A program made the position numbers and the translations under genes. From the NCBI GenBank assembly GCA_002841155.1, contig PHEH01000001.1, forward strand, positions 62,001 to 126,000: a stretch of 64,000 bases of DNA, written 5' to 3'. The notes below the pieces were generated by a model. The model did not search any database and was not told the origin of the DNA. It worked only from the letters and a program-made list of their open reading frames with translations. Shown here piece by piece: positions 39,901 through 47,711 of the stretch (within the stretch, counting starts at the first letter, position 1; the number at the start of each line of letters is the position of its first letter). The stretch is from Alphaproteobacteria bacterium HGW-Alphaproteobacteria-18. Lineage in GTDB: Bacteria > Pseudomonadota > Alphaproteobacteria > Caulobacterales > Hyphomonadaceae.

Positions 39901-40337
39901 TCGACCGCTTCCTGTTCCTGCGCCTGGGCACCCCCAGCACCAAACACAAAGGCGGATATAGTCGCCATCAAGGCTCTTTTGGGTTTACTGCTGATCACTT
40001 CGCTCTCCAGACCATCTTGGTTTCGACCTTTGGCCAGCGAGATCGTGATGATCCCGCTGTCCGTAAGACCGCCCGTGAGAGCTGTTCCCTTGAAAAGCGA
40101 ATCCATCGCTTGCCGAAGAGTCATCTGCCCCTTGATCGCGTTTGTTTTTACCGAGCTGACATCGTCTGTCTGAAAGAGAACCGAATGCCTGGTCTGGAAG
40201 GAGAGGGACTTGATCGCTTCTGCGGCTGGTGCCGCTGGAATGTCGATCCTGTATTCTTCCTGCGCGACCGAAACTTCCGCGGCCAGGACCGCGAGAGCAG
40301 CGAGACCGAACGCGAACCGCGTAGCCTCATTTGGCAT
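36927..40337 (-). CDS. TonB-dependent receptor with STN signalling domain
   Basis: 1136-residue outer-membrane receptor. Order: signal peptide (1-25); STN domain (about 28-100), which contacts FecR-type anti-sigma proteins; a second signal-peptide-like hydrophobic stretch at about 119-139 ending in AQAQ; plug (about 155-280, with LVLINGRRGVNYP and VEVLRDGAGAIYGSDAVAGVVN); and a barrel ending in VQKEF. The plug resembles receptors for peptides or carbohydrates in Caulobacterales/Sphingomonadales rather than siderophore receptors. Upstream FecR and ECF sigma genes form the surface-signalling set. ATG 40337 follows AAGGA. Substrate is inferred only from the downstream hydrolases. Confidence 0.9.
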   Translation of the reverse strand: MPNEATRFAFGLAALAVLAAEVSVAQEEYRIDIPAAPAAEAIKSLSFQTRHSVLFQTDDVSSVKTNAIKGQMTLRQAMDSLFKGTALTGGLTDSGIITISLAKGRNQDGLESEVISSKPKRALMATISAFVFGAGGAQAQEQEAVDETKREAVIVVVGSRIAGTAIDGALPVTVVSESDIAAIAAVSGEDLFRSIPQFGDVSFNQTSGQVSSNFARGDVASVDLRNLGVGSTLVLINGRRGVNYPSSQASANLAPVLTFNSNTVPVNGVKRVEVLRDGAGAIYGSDAVAGVVNMVLQDDFDGARIDAQYGGAPDTNLKEWNINGLFGRNFAEGRGNITLFANYTDRTALLATDQEFSALGDLRPLFVGTAFEGNASLLNDSTTMPWGTFQTAGNIRVRQGATSLTSAAGAFHVQPGTNAGCLADLGGGICIDDAAPATAATGADANLRWDARSSFPISLNPSLERLNLFTMGKYELTNGMELFGEGGYYLAETESVQDSIFTIGSIRMTIPASNYWNPFGPVTFADGSVNPNRLPGIDAPAEGLPITLTGLRFSDLGPTTVRVKAEQYRALAGLRGDLGAWNWETALLYSEAKVDDRQQAIDATAFQANLALSTPDAFNPFNGGDPLNPGTDNTFSSQAAMDAIMFDSNRVNKTTLFQWDANFSRPDLFSLWAGDVGVAAGVEYRRETQLDDRDPNVDGTFTWLDTVTGLLQESNMFGVSPTPDNSGSRNVASGYIEFAVPLVSPEMKIPLVRALDLQLAGRYEDYSDFGSVAKPKAAIAWDLFEGLRVRGSYSEGFRAPNLEQVNATLVTRGNTRVDYVRCEADLRAGRITSFNDCSASFVATARRAGNPDLKPEESTNWTVGTVIQPQLLPDFLGRMTFTADYWSIEQTGIVGVFGEGNALIVDYLNRVQGTVNPAVTRLDPTADDIARFAGTGLDPVGVVQYVDDVYQNLQPQTVEGIDFGFRWNLDGTRAGDFDFSLNASRLLTYSRGVSSAIEELYAARDSGLINALTVLPETADLIEQNGNPKWRISTSLTWTLDQFRVGASATYTGGVDDTSIRDANLNYMRVDDHTLVNLYAQYSFKEEGLLANSRIRVGARNLFDNDPPLADETYGYMGSLYSATPRYLYLSVQKEF

Positions 40338-40530
40338 CTGACTGTTCCTTCGTCTCCTCGTTTTCACAAACATCGACCGCCCACAACGGGTGTCTCAGGA
40401 GTAAGACTGCGCTGATCCGAAAAGCCGCTATGTGATTTTGCCTTTTGTGGAAGTTTTTTGTCATGACTTTGAACAAAGTTGCATTTTGGTCACATTCCGC
40501 GTGACGTTAGAACCGGGCATCGACCGATTG

Positions 40531-40545
40531 GATATCAAATATCCA
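40531..40545. promoter_or_regulatory. Perfect dyad between fecR and receptor gene
   Basis: GGATAT-CAA-ATATCC lies five bases beyond the fecR stop in a 213-base gap. It may be an operator for the receptor promoter or part of a fecR 3' structure; no T-run follows it. Confidence 0.4.
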
Positions 40546-40550
40546 TTCGC

Positions 40551-41624
40551 TCAGTCTGCGGATCTAAGTACAAGTTGATTGTCTTCGGTATGCTCAACTT
40601 GAACACCGAAAGACAGTTCAAGAGCCTCGAAGAACGCGTCCGTATGACCAATTCGTACCACACCTCCAAAACGCAGATTTGCGGTCGCCTGATCAGCAAT
40701 CCGGATCCGCTCGGGCGTGTAGCGCTGAAGTTCCTTCACGACGTCCTCAAGCGGAGCGTCATCGAAATCGAGAAAGCCTGAACGCCAGGCCAGTTCGCGG
40801 GACATGACATTCACGGGAAGGCTCTCGACGACTTCTGCCCGGCTGAGGGAGCTCACTTCAAGCCTTTCGCCCGCACCCAGCATCCGTGTGGGAGAAGGCT
40901 TTGAAGCTGACGGCAACAGCTCAACCGAAGCCGGTCTTTCGCGCGCCGGGGCCTCGCCATAGGCGACCTTGCCTTCGGACACAGTGACCGACAGTTCCTC
41001 ATTGATCCAGCTCACCGAAAACGCCGTTCCGATTGCCGTGACCGAACGATCGCCTGCATAGACCGTGAATGGCCTGCCGGGATCATGGGTCACCTCAAAG
41101 AATGCCTCCCCCTTTTCGAGGACGACATTGCGCTGGCCGGCCGTGAAGTTGACTTCAATTTTGCTGTCCGTATTGAGTTTGACGCTTGAGCCGTCTGTCA
41201 GCGAGATATCCTGGGTCTCGCCCACTATGGTCGACAGATAGATCGGATCTGCCAGTTCCGGTGCCATTGGGTTCACATTTGAGAAAACCGCGAGTCCAAA
41301 AGCAAAAGTTCCCGCCAGGCCAAGCACGCCCCAGCGCCAGAGTGTGCCCGCTCCACGCGACGTTCTATGGGGACGCCGCATCAAGCGCCTATGCCTTGCC
41401 GCCTCTCTAAGCGGCTGGGCCATAGCGGACAGAACATTCACTTCTTGCGAGAGCTCTGCGAGCCGACGGATCTCGGCATAATGCCGCGGACTCCTTTGTA
41501 TCCACTCACGAAACGCCGCCAGATCTTCTTTGGAAAGATTGCCAGTTTCGAGCTGGGCAAGCCAAGCGCACGCCTCGGCCATCAGGTCGGGCGCATCCGG
41601 CGAGTGCACATTTTTTCTTTTCAT
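40551..41624 (-). CDS. fecR: FecR-type anti-sigma regulator
   Basis: 357-residue inner-membrane regulator that holds or activates the ECF sigma factor in response to the STN domain of the receptor. The N-terminal cytoplasmic FecR_N/DUF4880 segment (about 12-60: ACAWLAQLETG, FREWIQRSPRHYAEI) is followed by one membrane helix (about 94-114), the FecR domain (DISLTDGSSVKLNTDSKIEV, GEAFFEVTHDPGRPFTV), and a C-terminal STN-like contact domain (about 280-357). It lies 27 bases after the sigma gene. Confidence 0.92.
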   Translation of the reverse strand: MKRKNVHSPDAPDLMAEACAWLAQLETGNLSKEDLAAFREWIQRSPRHYAEIRRLAELSQEVNVLSAMAQPLREAARHRRLMRRPHRTSRGAGTLWRWGVLGLAGTFAFGLAVFSNVNPMAPELADPIYLSTIVGETQDISLTDGSSVKLNTDSKIEVNFTAGQRNVVLEKGEAFFEVTHDPGRPFTVYAGDRSVTAIGTAFSVSWINEELSVTVSEGKVAYGEAPARERPASVELLPSASKPSPTRMLGAGERLEVSSLSRAEVVESLPVNVMSRELAWRSGFLDFDDAPLEDVVKELQRYTPERIRIADQATANLRFGGVVRIGHTDAFFEALELSFGVQVEHTEDNQLVLRSAD

Positions 41625-41651
41625 CTCACACCCGTTTTGGCGCCGCCTCTA

Positions 41652-42245
41652 TCAAACGCGGCGATTCCCGATCCGGGTAGACCGGAGTTGCCACTCATCC
41701 GAACCAATTTCGGCGTCGTGCCGGTCCAGAAAATCAATGCAGCGCTTCAGTCCTGCCGCCACATGTTTCTCGGTGGTACTGACCGATATACCCAGTTCCC
41801 TCGAAATTTCAGCGTGAGAGTATCCATAGACTTTCTTCAACACAAACACCTGTTGGCACTGTTCAGGTAACGTCGCCACTGCCTCCAGGAACAGGAGCAT
41901 GCGTTGACGTCCATCCACCTGATCCTCGACGAGAGGCTCATTGGATGAGACGGTTTCCGGCGCAAAATCCTCAATGAAGTCGATCACCGAACGGGATTTT
42001 TTATCCAGCGCGTCCCGAACGACATTGCGAGCGATCATGTAAAGGTAGGCCTTCGGCTGGAGAATGTCGCGCTCTCGTTCTGCCAGAAGCGCCCGCAGGA
42101 TAGTTTCCTGGGCGATGTCATCAATGTCCGAACTTGAAGCCGAAATCCGGCGCAGGAACCGCCTTAGCGCCGCTTCCTGTTCGCGAAACACCGAATAGAT
42201 GCCGCCTTCGCGGCTTCCCTTCCGACTGTTCACACTGGATACCAT
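41652..42245 (-). CDS. ECF RNA polymerase sigma factor (FecI-like)
   Basis: 197-residue sigma-70 family factor with region 2 (about 25-90: DDIAQETILRALL, AYLYMIARNVVRDAL) and region 4 (about 125-180: LPEQCQQVFVLKKVYGYSHAEISRELGISVSTTEKHV). This is the FecI group, which pairs with FecR and a TonB receptor. ATG 42245 follows a GGCGGGA site. It should direct transcription of the receptor gene and perhaps the hydrolases. Confidence 0.92.
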   Translation of the reverse strand: MVSSVNSRKGSREGGIYSVFREQEAALRRFLRRISASSSDIDDIAQETILRALLAERERDILQPKAYLYMIARNVVRDALDKKSRSVIDFIEDFAPETVSSNEPLVEDQVDGRQRMLLFLEAVATLPEQCQQVFVLKKVYGYSHAEISRELGISVSTTEKHVAAGLKRCIDFLDRHDAEIGSDEWQLRSTRIGNRRV

Positions 42246-42370
42246 TCCCGCCGTTCCGATCCTGTGGTCATTTCCGCCTAAGCACAGACTTGGTTGCGCT
42301 TCGGCAGGCAATTGTGAAATGCGTTTTTCCGGTTGCGTCCACGAGAAACATTGGCAGCGCAGCCCTGCAT

Positions 42371-43111
42371 TTAATCCTGTCTGCCCCCTGCGGCTGAACT
42401 TGTAACGGCCCTTCTGGTCCCTTCGAAAAGGGCAAACCTTACCGCCGCGTCGGCATGGATTGCTGTGGAATCATAACCCGGCAGCGCTAGCTCGTTGGCA
42501 TCAATCAGCAACTGAATCTCTGTACAGCCGAGAATGACAGAATCTGCGCCGTTCGCTGCGGACTTTGCTATGATCTGGTGCATGAACGCGCGGGACTCCT
42601 CCCGGATGATGCCCTGGCACAGCTCGTTGAAGATGACTTCGTGAACCGCGAGGCGGTCTGCCGCATCCGGCACGAAGACATCAATTCCGAGGGCGCTCAT
42701 TCGATCATGGTAGAATCCGTGCTCCATAGTATAGCGCGTAGCCAGCAGGAGTGGCCGCTTGCGGTCGTCCGCCAGCAGCGCAGCTGCCGTTTCATCAATG
42801 ATGTCGATCAGCGGCACACCCGACATGCGCGCCACCTTGTCGGCGACGAGGTGCATCGTGTTGGTGCAGATCAGGACACAATCCGCGCCGGCTCTCGCAA
42901 GTCCCGCGCCTGCCGATCCAAGTAATATGCCTGCTTCTTCCCAGCGGTCAGCCTTCTGAAGTGCCACCACCTGGGAGAAGTCGAGTGAGTTAAGGATCAA
43001 GTCCGCCGAGGCAAGACCCCCAACCTGGTTCCGCACGGCCTCATTGATGTAGCGGTAATAAGTGACGGTTGATTCCCAACTCATGCCACCAATCAAACCA
43101 ATCGTTTTCAC
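42371..43111 (-). CDS. Aspartate/glutamate racemase family protein
   Basis: 246-residue cofactor-independent racemase-family enzyme. It begins KTIGLIGGMSWEST and has both catalytic Cys regions, CTNTMH (Cys about 82) and LGCTEIQ (Cys about 197), so two-base racemisation or epimerisation chemistry is plausible. Substrates in the family include Asp, Glu, hydantoins and broad-range amino acids (YgeA). GTG 43111 is supported by GGAGGTGA eight bases upstream. It is divergent from an Lrp/AsnC gene and next to the sigma/FecR/receptor cluster. Confidence 0.88.
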   Translation of the reverse strand: MKTIGLIGGMSWESTVTYYRYINEAVRNQVGGLASADLILNSLDFSQVVALQKADRWEEAGILLGSAGAGLARAGADCVLICTNTMHLVADKVARMSGVPLIDIIDETAAALLADDRKRPLLLATRYTMEHGFYHDRMSALGIDVFVPDAADRLAVHEVIFNELCQGIIREESRAFMHQIIAKSAANGADSVILGCTEIQLLIDANELALPGYDSTAIHADAAVRFALFEGTRRAVTSSAAGGRQD

Positions 43112-43284
43112 GCTCTCACCTCCAGAAATGCGGCCTGCTTGGCATGCATACATAGCGCACCGGGCGTAGAACTGGCGCGCATAATGGAGCTTGCCCGAAC
43201 CAAAAACCGCTGAATTCTTGCGTATTATTCACAAATCATGCATGTCTGTTGCATTCTTCAGGTTCAAACTTTGAGGCATCCCGA

Positions 43285-43746
43285 ATGCTGGATGATCGTG
43301 ACCGTCAGATTCTCGCCTTGCTTCAGGAGAACGCTGAAACGCATCTTGCTGAAATAGCCGATCAGTTGTCGTTGTCGCCATCAGCCTGTTCGCGCAGAAT
43401 CGGCCGCCTCAGGGCAGAGGGATACATCACGGGCACTATCGTGCTCCTTGACCGTCAAAAGATCAGTCTTCCGACCACGATATTCCTTCTCGTGCGCACC
43501 GGCCGGCATTCAAAGGATTGGCTTGATCAATTTCATTCCGCAGTCAGTACCATTCCGGAAATTGTAGAGGTCCATCGGCTCACGGGAAACTTCGACTACA
43601 TTCTCAAATTGGTGCTGCCGAATGTGGAATACTACGACACTGTCTATAAACAGCTCCTGAAACGGATCGAGATGTACGACATGTCGGCTTACATTTCGAT
43701 GGAAACCGTAAAACTGTCGCGGGGCCTGCCGACCAAGCACATCTAA
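43285..43746 (+). CDS. Lrp/AsnC family transcriptional regulator
   Basis: 154-residue amino-acid-responsive regulator: N-terminal winged helix (about 2-60: [41 protein letters not shown]) and C-terminal RAM ligand domain (about 65-145, with [13 protein letters not shown]). ATG 43285 was chosen over 43249. It is divergent from the racemase gene, the usual place for an Lrp-type regulator that controls its neighbour in response to an amino acid. Confidence 0.92.
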   Translation: MLDDRDRQILALLQENAETHLAEIADQLSLSPSACSRRIGRLRAEGYITGTIVLLDRQKISLPTTIFLLVRTGRHSKDWLDQFHSAVSTIPEIVEVHRLTGNFDYILKLVLPNVEYYDTVYKQLLKRIEMYDMSAYISMETVKLSRGLPTKHI

Positions 43747-44178
43747 ACCCTGCAAGCGCTCTCCGCGTCGCTGCGAGAGAACCCGGATATAAGCAACACA
43801 CACCATAGCTGGTGGCTCAGGCTCTCAGGTGACTATCCGGAGAAAATCCGTGAACTGAGAGGCTTGGCAATCCGGCTGGAAGGCATGGTCTGGTGTCCGC
43901 CTATCGCAGGTTAAGATGCATGCGGACATGCAGGTCTGCCCTGGCTATCGGTGCTTCGGCGCGTTGAACCTTATAGAGGAAGTTGTGAAGTTCACCTTGC
44001 TGACCCGCGACATGGCAGACGCTCGGGTTGAGCGCTGTTCCGAGGGGAGGGAGGGCGCCGAGCTTTCGGTCAGGGTCAACCAGAAGAGCATTTGAGACGT
44101 TCCGCCACAGCCAGATGAACTGGTTCTGTCGGCTGTTGCTGGTTATATGCGGTTATGCGCATAAGCAGAAAGCTGGCC
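43747..44178. other. Long non-coding gap with possible gene remnant
   Basis: 430 bases between the Lrp gene and the island arsR. One frame (about 43918-44094) reads without stop for about 58 codons and ends in a TGA, but lacks a recognisable family and has poor codon bias, so it is not called. The 3' end carries the arsR operator. This is the left edge of the accessory island. Confidence 0.45.
44153..44164. promoter_or_regulatory. Palindromic ArsR-type operator
   Basis: TTATGCGCATAA is a perfect 12-base palindrome inside TATATGCGGTTATGCGCATA, 14-25 bases before ATG 44179. Autoregulated ArsR repressors bind such dyads at their own promoter. It overlaps the alternative start ATG 44155, favouring 44179 as the real start. 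Confidence 0.55.
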
Positions 44179-44478
44179 ATGATCACGATCCTCTCCGCCC
44201 TGGCCGAGCCGACCCGTCTTGATGCGTTGCGCATTCTGGCCGACGGCAGCGAGCACTGCGTGTGTGAACTGATGGACAGGCTCGGCGCCAGCCAGTCCCG
44301 GATGTCGCGCCATATGGGCGTTCTCAAGACCAATGGTCTCGTCGTCGACCGGCGCGACGCACAATGGGTGCGTTTCAGGATCAACCCCGATCTGCCCCCG
44401 CACGTAAAAGCCCTGATCGACAGCGTGCTGGCAGCGGCTGACATTGAACTGCCGGCGCCACAGAGGAGGGCCGCATGA
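44179..44478 (+). CDS. arsR: ArsR-family metalloregulator with Cys metal motif
   Basis: About 99-residue winged-helix repressor. The helix-3 segment HCVCEL matches the ELCVCDL As(III)/Sb(III)-binding motif of ArsR, and the recognition helix is SQSRMSRHMGVLK. ATG 44179 was preferred to 44155 because of the palindrome overlapping the latter. Its stop overlaps the start of the permease gene (ATGA), so it heads a four-gene operon and presumably represses it until arsenic or a related metalloid binds. Confidence 0.88.
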   Translation: MITILSALAEPTRLDALRILADGSEHCVCELMDRLGASQSRMSRHMGVLKTNGLVVDRRDAQWVRFRINPDLPPHVKALIDSVLAAADIELPAPQRRAA

Positions 44479-45536
44479 GCGCCCCGGCCGAAAGCCTTCA
44501 ACCCATCCGGCCGTCCCAGCGCATTGCGCTCTGGATAGGCGGGCTCGCGATCTTTCTCGCGGCCTGGTGGGCAGTCTACACCCATCTGATGACTTTTTCC
44601 GAATGGTTGGTCAGCCTCTTGCCGGTCCTGCGCGAAAGCCACCTGGGAGAAGCGCTTGTCTTCTTCTTCTACGACACGCCGAAGGTGTTGATGCTGCTCA
44701 CGCTCGTTGTGTTTGGCATGGGAGTGCTACGCACATATTTTTCGCCTGAGCGCACCCGTGCCTTGCTCGCCGGCAAGCGCGAGGGTGCGGGCAATGTGAT
44801 GGCTGCCGGACTTGGTATCCTCACGCCTTTTTGTTCCTGTTCCGCTGTGCCGCTTTTCATCGGCTTTGTCTCGGCGGGCGTTCCGCTCGGTGTGACGTTC
44901 TCCTTCCTGATTGCTGCTCCGATGATCAATGAGGTCGCGCTTGGCCTCTTGCTCGGCCTCGTCGGCTGGCAGGTTGCGCTGACCTATCTTGCTTTCGGCC
45001 TGACGCTGGCCATCGTTGCAGGCTGGGTCATCGGCCGGATGAAACTTGAAGGCTGGTTGCAGGAGTGGGTGCGTGAAATCAGCATCAATGGCGCAGCCAA
45101 TCTGCCGGAGGAGAAGCTTACCTTCGTTGATCGGCTGAAACTTGGCATTGAGGCCGTCCATGAGATCGTCGCCAGGGTCTGGATCTGGATACTCCTTGGA
45201 ATAGGTATGGGCGCGGCTATCCATGGCTTTGTCCCCGAAGACCTGATGGTCCGCATCATGGGCGCCGATGCCTGGTGGTCCGTGCCGGCGGCTGTTCTCA
45301 TGGGCGTGCCAATGTACACGAATGCGGCCGGTGTCATCCCGATCGTCGAAGCCCTGCTTGGCAAGGGCGCCGCGCTTGGTACGACGCTTGCCTTCATGAT
45401 GTCTGTGATTGCGCTTTCCCTTCCGGAAATAATCATTCTACGGAAGGTTCTGACATTGAAGCTGATCGGTGTCTTCGTCGGTGTTGTGGCGTCCGGCATT
45501 CTTGCCGTCGGCTTTCTGTTCAACCTCATTTTCTGA
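44475..45536 (+). CDS. DUF318/COG0701 permease (ArsP-like)
   Basis: 353-residue inner-membrane permease with about eight hydrophobic segments. The diagnostic TPFCSCSAVPLFIGF, with two conserved Cys, and the second repeat GVPMYTNAAGVIPIVEALLGKGAALGTTLAFMM are present. ArsP members of this family export trivalent organoarsenicals; others are of unknown function. Overlap with arsR and the following thioredoxin supports metalloid efflux or redox-linked transport. Confidence 0.87.
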   Translation: MSAPAESLQPIRPSQRIALWIGGLAIFLAAWWAVYTHLMTFSEWLVSLLPVLRESHLGEALVFFFYDTPKVLMLLTLVVFGMGVLRTYFSPERTRALLAGKREGAGNVMAAGLGILTPFCSCSAVPLFIGFVSAGVPLGVTFSFLIAAPMINEVALGLLLGLVGWQVALTYLAFGLTLAIVAGWVIGRMKLEGWLQEWVREISINGAANLPEEKLTFVDRLKLGIEAVHEIVARVWIWILLGIGMGAAIHGFVPEDLMVRIMGADAWWSVPAAVLMGVPMYTNAAGVIPIVEALLGKGAALGTTLAFMMSVIALSLPEIIILRKVLTLKLIGVFVGVVASGILAVGFLFNLIF

Positions 45537-45563
45537 CCCCCGGATTCCCGAAAGGAACGCGCT

Positions 45564-45800
45564 ATGAAACTGGTCAAGATTCTCGGCCCCGGCTGCAAAC
45601 GCTGCGATGCGCTCGTCACGATGGTCAAGGACGCCGCAGACAAGGCGGGTATCGACATCGAAGTCGAGAAAGTCACCGACTATGCCGAGATCGCAAGGGC
45701 CGGTGCTGTCTCCACTCCGGGCCTCGTTATCGACGGCAAACTTGTCCACGCAGGCGGCCTGCCCAGGCCGGAATCCGTCCGCGATTGGCTCAACGCATGA
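45564..45800 (+). CDS. Small thioredoxin-family protein (CxxC)
   Basis: 78-residue thioredoxin/glutaredoxin-like protein of the MTH895/TM0996 type. The active site is CKRC (residues 11-14), and the cis-Pro loop STPGLVIDGK is conserved. These proteins habitually sit next to DUF318 permeases, where they may reduce the permease cysteines or the metalloid. Its stop overlaps the next gene by four bases. Confidence 0.9.
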   Translation: MKLVKILGPGCKRCDALVTMVKDAADKAGIDIEVEKVTDYAEIARAGAVSTPGLVIDGKLVHAGGLPRPESVRDWLNA

Positions 45801-46504
45801 GGGTGCTGCATTTCTCGTCGCTTCTGAGCATCGCCCTGCTGGCCGCCTGCGCGTCTCAGACGACAATAACGACTGCTGGGATAAGTGCGTGCCAGTCCAC
45901 AATTACCGCCTACGGATCGCGAGCCTTGCTCAGGGACAGCCCGGACACAGTTGCTGTCATGCTAAGGGACGTTGCTCTTTCCCCGACTGCGATCGGATAC
46001 GGTCCGGGTGCAGGCTACCTGGAAGAGCTGACCCTGATCGACGGCGTCTGGCAGATTGCCCGGGCGACCGGAGCAGACACCGTCACTGTGAGTCCCGCCC
46101 CGGCTGACAGCGACGGCGCGATGTTTCTCGTGATCGCCTCGCCGGATGCCTGGATAGAGCGCATGTTGGACGCGCCCGTATCAGGTATGGCCGGTCTTGA
46201 GGCTCTAATTGCACAATCGGCTTTGTCCGCAGGCTGCCCACCCGGCGCTATCGCGTTCAAGCTGTCCGGAACGATCAGGGGTGCCGACTGGAGCGTCGTC
46301 GGTCGCCCCTCGGGCGCCAGAGGCCGGATGGAGGAAGCCGCCGCGACCCTGATCGGGCTCTACGATCCCGCCGACGCAGACCGTTACTTCATGCCGCAAG
46401 GAAGACGTGTTCATGTGCATGTTCTGAGCGGTGACGGGCGACTGTCCGGTCACCTCGATGATTTCGGATCACTCGAAGCCGGCATACTTTCGCTTCCTCA
46501 GTGA
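45797..46504 (+). CDS. Acetolactate-decarboxylase-like lipoprotein
   Basis: 235-residue predicted lipoprotein (signal LLAACAS). From about residue 60 the sequence follows the acetolactate decarboxylase (BudA) family: GYLEELTLIDGVWQ matches the GTFxxLDGE-LxxxDG block. AFKLSGTI matches the middle strand, and HVHVLSGDGRLSGHLDDF carries the three zinc-site His (HxH plus H). True acetolactate decarboxylases are cytoplasmic; an exported version in a metalloid-type operon is unusual. Overlap with the thioredoxin gene places it in the arsR operon. Function is not predictable beyond a zinc-binding fold. Confidence 0.72.
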   Translation: MRVLHFSSLLSIALLAACASQTTITTAGISACQSTITAYGSRALLRDSPDTVAVMLRDVALSPTAIGYGPGAGYLEELTLIDGVWQIARATGADTVTVSPAPADSDGAMFLVIASPDAWIERMLDAPVSGMAGLEALIAQSALSAGCPPGAIAFKLSGTIRGADWSVVGRPSGARGRMEEAAATLIGLYDPADADRYFMPQGRRVHVHVLSGDGRLSGHLDDFGSLEAGILSLPQ

Positions 46505-46594
46505 CCTGTCCGCCGCTTGCTGTGTCACCGGAGGCTTCCGGGATGAAGCATGCTACATTCCTCGCCAGACTTTGCCGCCGGTCAGCTAAAGGCA

Positions 46595-46800
46595 ATGATA
46601 TTGGCTCACACTCACACGCACAGTCCACCTGCAAACCTTGGCCCTGCCTTTCGCTGGGCTGTGGGTCTGAACACAGCCTGTGTCGTCGTTGAGGCGCAGG
46701 TTTTCTAACCGGGTCTCTGGCGCTCCTGGCTGACGTTGCGCGCAATCTGACCGACGTAGCCGGGGCCCTCTGGCATCCTGGCCGGGAACTTTGTCCGCTG
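46595..46800 (+). pseudogene. Broken cation diffusion facilitator (CDF) gene
   Basis: From ATG 46595 the frame reads a His-rich start (AHTHTHSPPANLGPAFRWAV, GLNTACVVVEAQVF) and then stops with TAA. After a shift of frame it resumes with SLALLADVARNLTDVAGALW, which matches the conserved CDF segment SLALLADAGHNLxDVxGL. This is an N-terminal fragment of a CzcD/ZitB-like zinc or cadmium exporter, disrupted by frameshift and truncated after about 70 codons. It marks decay of a metal-resistance island. Confidence 0.8.
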
Positions 46801-46857
46801 CTAAGCCCTGTTTGTGCTACTCATTAAAAAGATCCCACAGAATGGAAGGTAATCGCG

Positions 46858-47514
46858 ATGAGGAAGTTCCTCGTTTTCCTTGGATCCGCCCGCGAGAGCA
46901 CGCCGCCGCGACCGGCGAGGCTTGGGCTCCGCGTTGCGCGGCAATGCCAAAGTCATCTTGAGGCGATGGGCCATTCTGTTGAACTGATCGACCCGCTGTC
47001 GATTGAACTGCCCGCAATTTTCAAACCGCATTTCGCTTATCCGAAGAGCGCCGCACCAGAATCACTGGAATTGTTGGCGAACCAGATCGAGCAGGCGGAT
47101 GGCTACGTAATGGTTAGCCCCGAATACAATCATTCCATGAGCCCGGCCCTGGCTCACCTGCTAAACCATTTCGGCAGTTCGCTCTTTTCCTACAAGCCAA
47201 GCGCCATCGCGACCTACTCGGCTGGACAATGGGGTGGGGCCCGCGCATCGGTTGGTATGCGGACATTCTTGTCGGAACTTGGCTGCCTACCGGTCTCTGC
47301 GATGATCCATATTCCGAAAGCTCAGGAGGTTCTGACCGAAACGGGTGAATTTTCCAACGAAGTCGATGCCGGGGCCTGGCGAGGCTACTTTGGCCGCACA
47401 CTTGCTCAGCTTGAATGGTGGGCGGTAGCCGCTCATGCGCACACGACCACTTGCGGCATTCCCAATGCAGCGCCTGTTTTGAACCGTGATCCCTCGCAGC
47501 GTAATACCCCCTAG
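46858..47514 (+). CDS. NADPH-dependent FMN reductase family protein
   Basis: 218-residue flavodoxin-like oxidoreductase. LVFLGSARESTPPRPA is the FMN phosphate loop, and VMVSPEYNHSMSPALAHLLNHF is the conserved middle motif. Relatives reduce FMN, azo compounds, quinones or (ArsH) organoarsenicals. GGAAGGT precedes the ATG. It lies just after the CDF remnant in the island and may be part of the same resistance cargo. Confidence 0.85.
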   Translation: MRKFLVFLGSARESTPPRPARLGLRVARQCQSHLEAMGHSVELIDPLSIELPAIFKPHFAYPKSAAPESLELLANQIEQADGYVMVSPEYNHSMSPALAHLLNHFGSSLFSYKPSAIATYSAGQWGGARASVGMRTFLSELGCLPVSAMIHIPKAQEVLTETGEFSNEVDAGAWRGYFGRTLAQLEWWAVAAHAHTTTCGIPNAAPVLNRDPSQRNTP

Positions 47515-47711
47515 CGCCTGATCATTGCAGCAGCAGGCAAAGTTCGTTTTTATGCAGGCTGAGGCGGCGCGTTATCCGGCCGGCTCCGGCAGGGGCGAGG
47601 AGAAGATCTCGCGGACAGCGAGCGGCCCTGGAGCATCAGGAACTACCCCTAAAGACTTTACCGGGCCCGGGGCGGATAGTCTCTGCTGAGATGCATCGCG
47701 GGGAACAGGAC

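Noticed and set aside
43918..44094. 58-codon frame in the gap before the island arsR
   Set aside because: Reads openly but without a plausible start or a recognisable family; may be a remnant but could not be supported.
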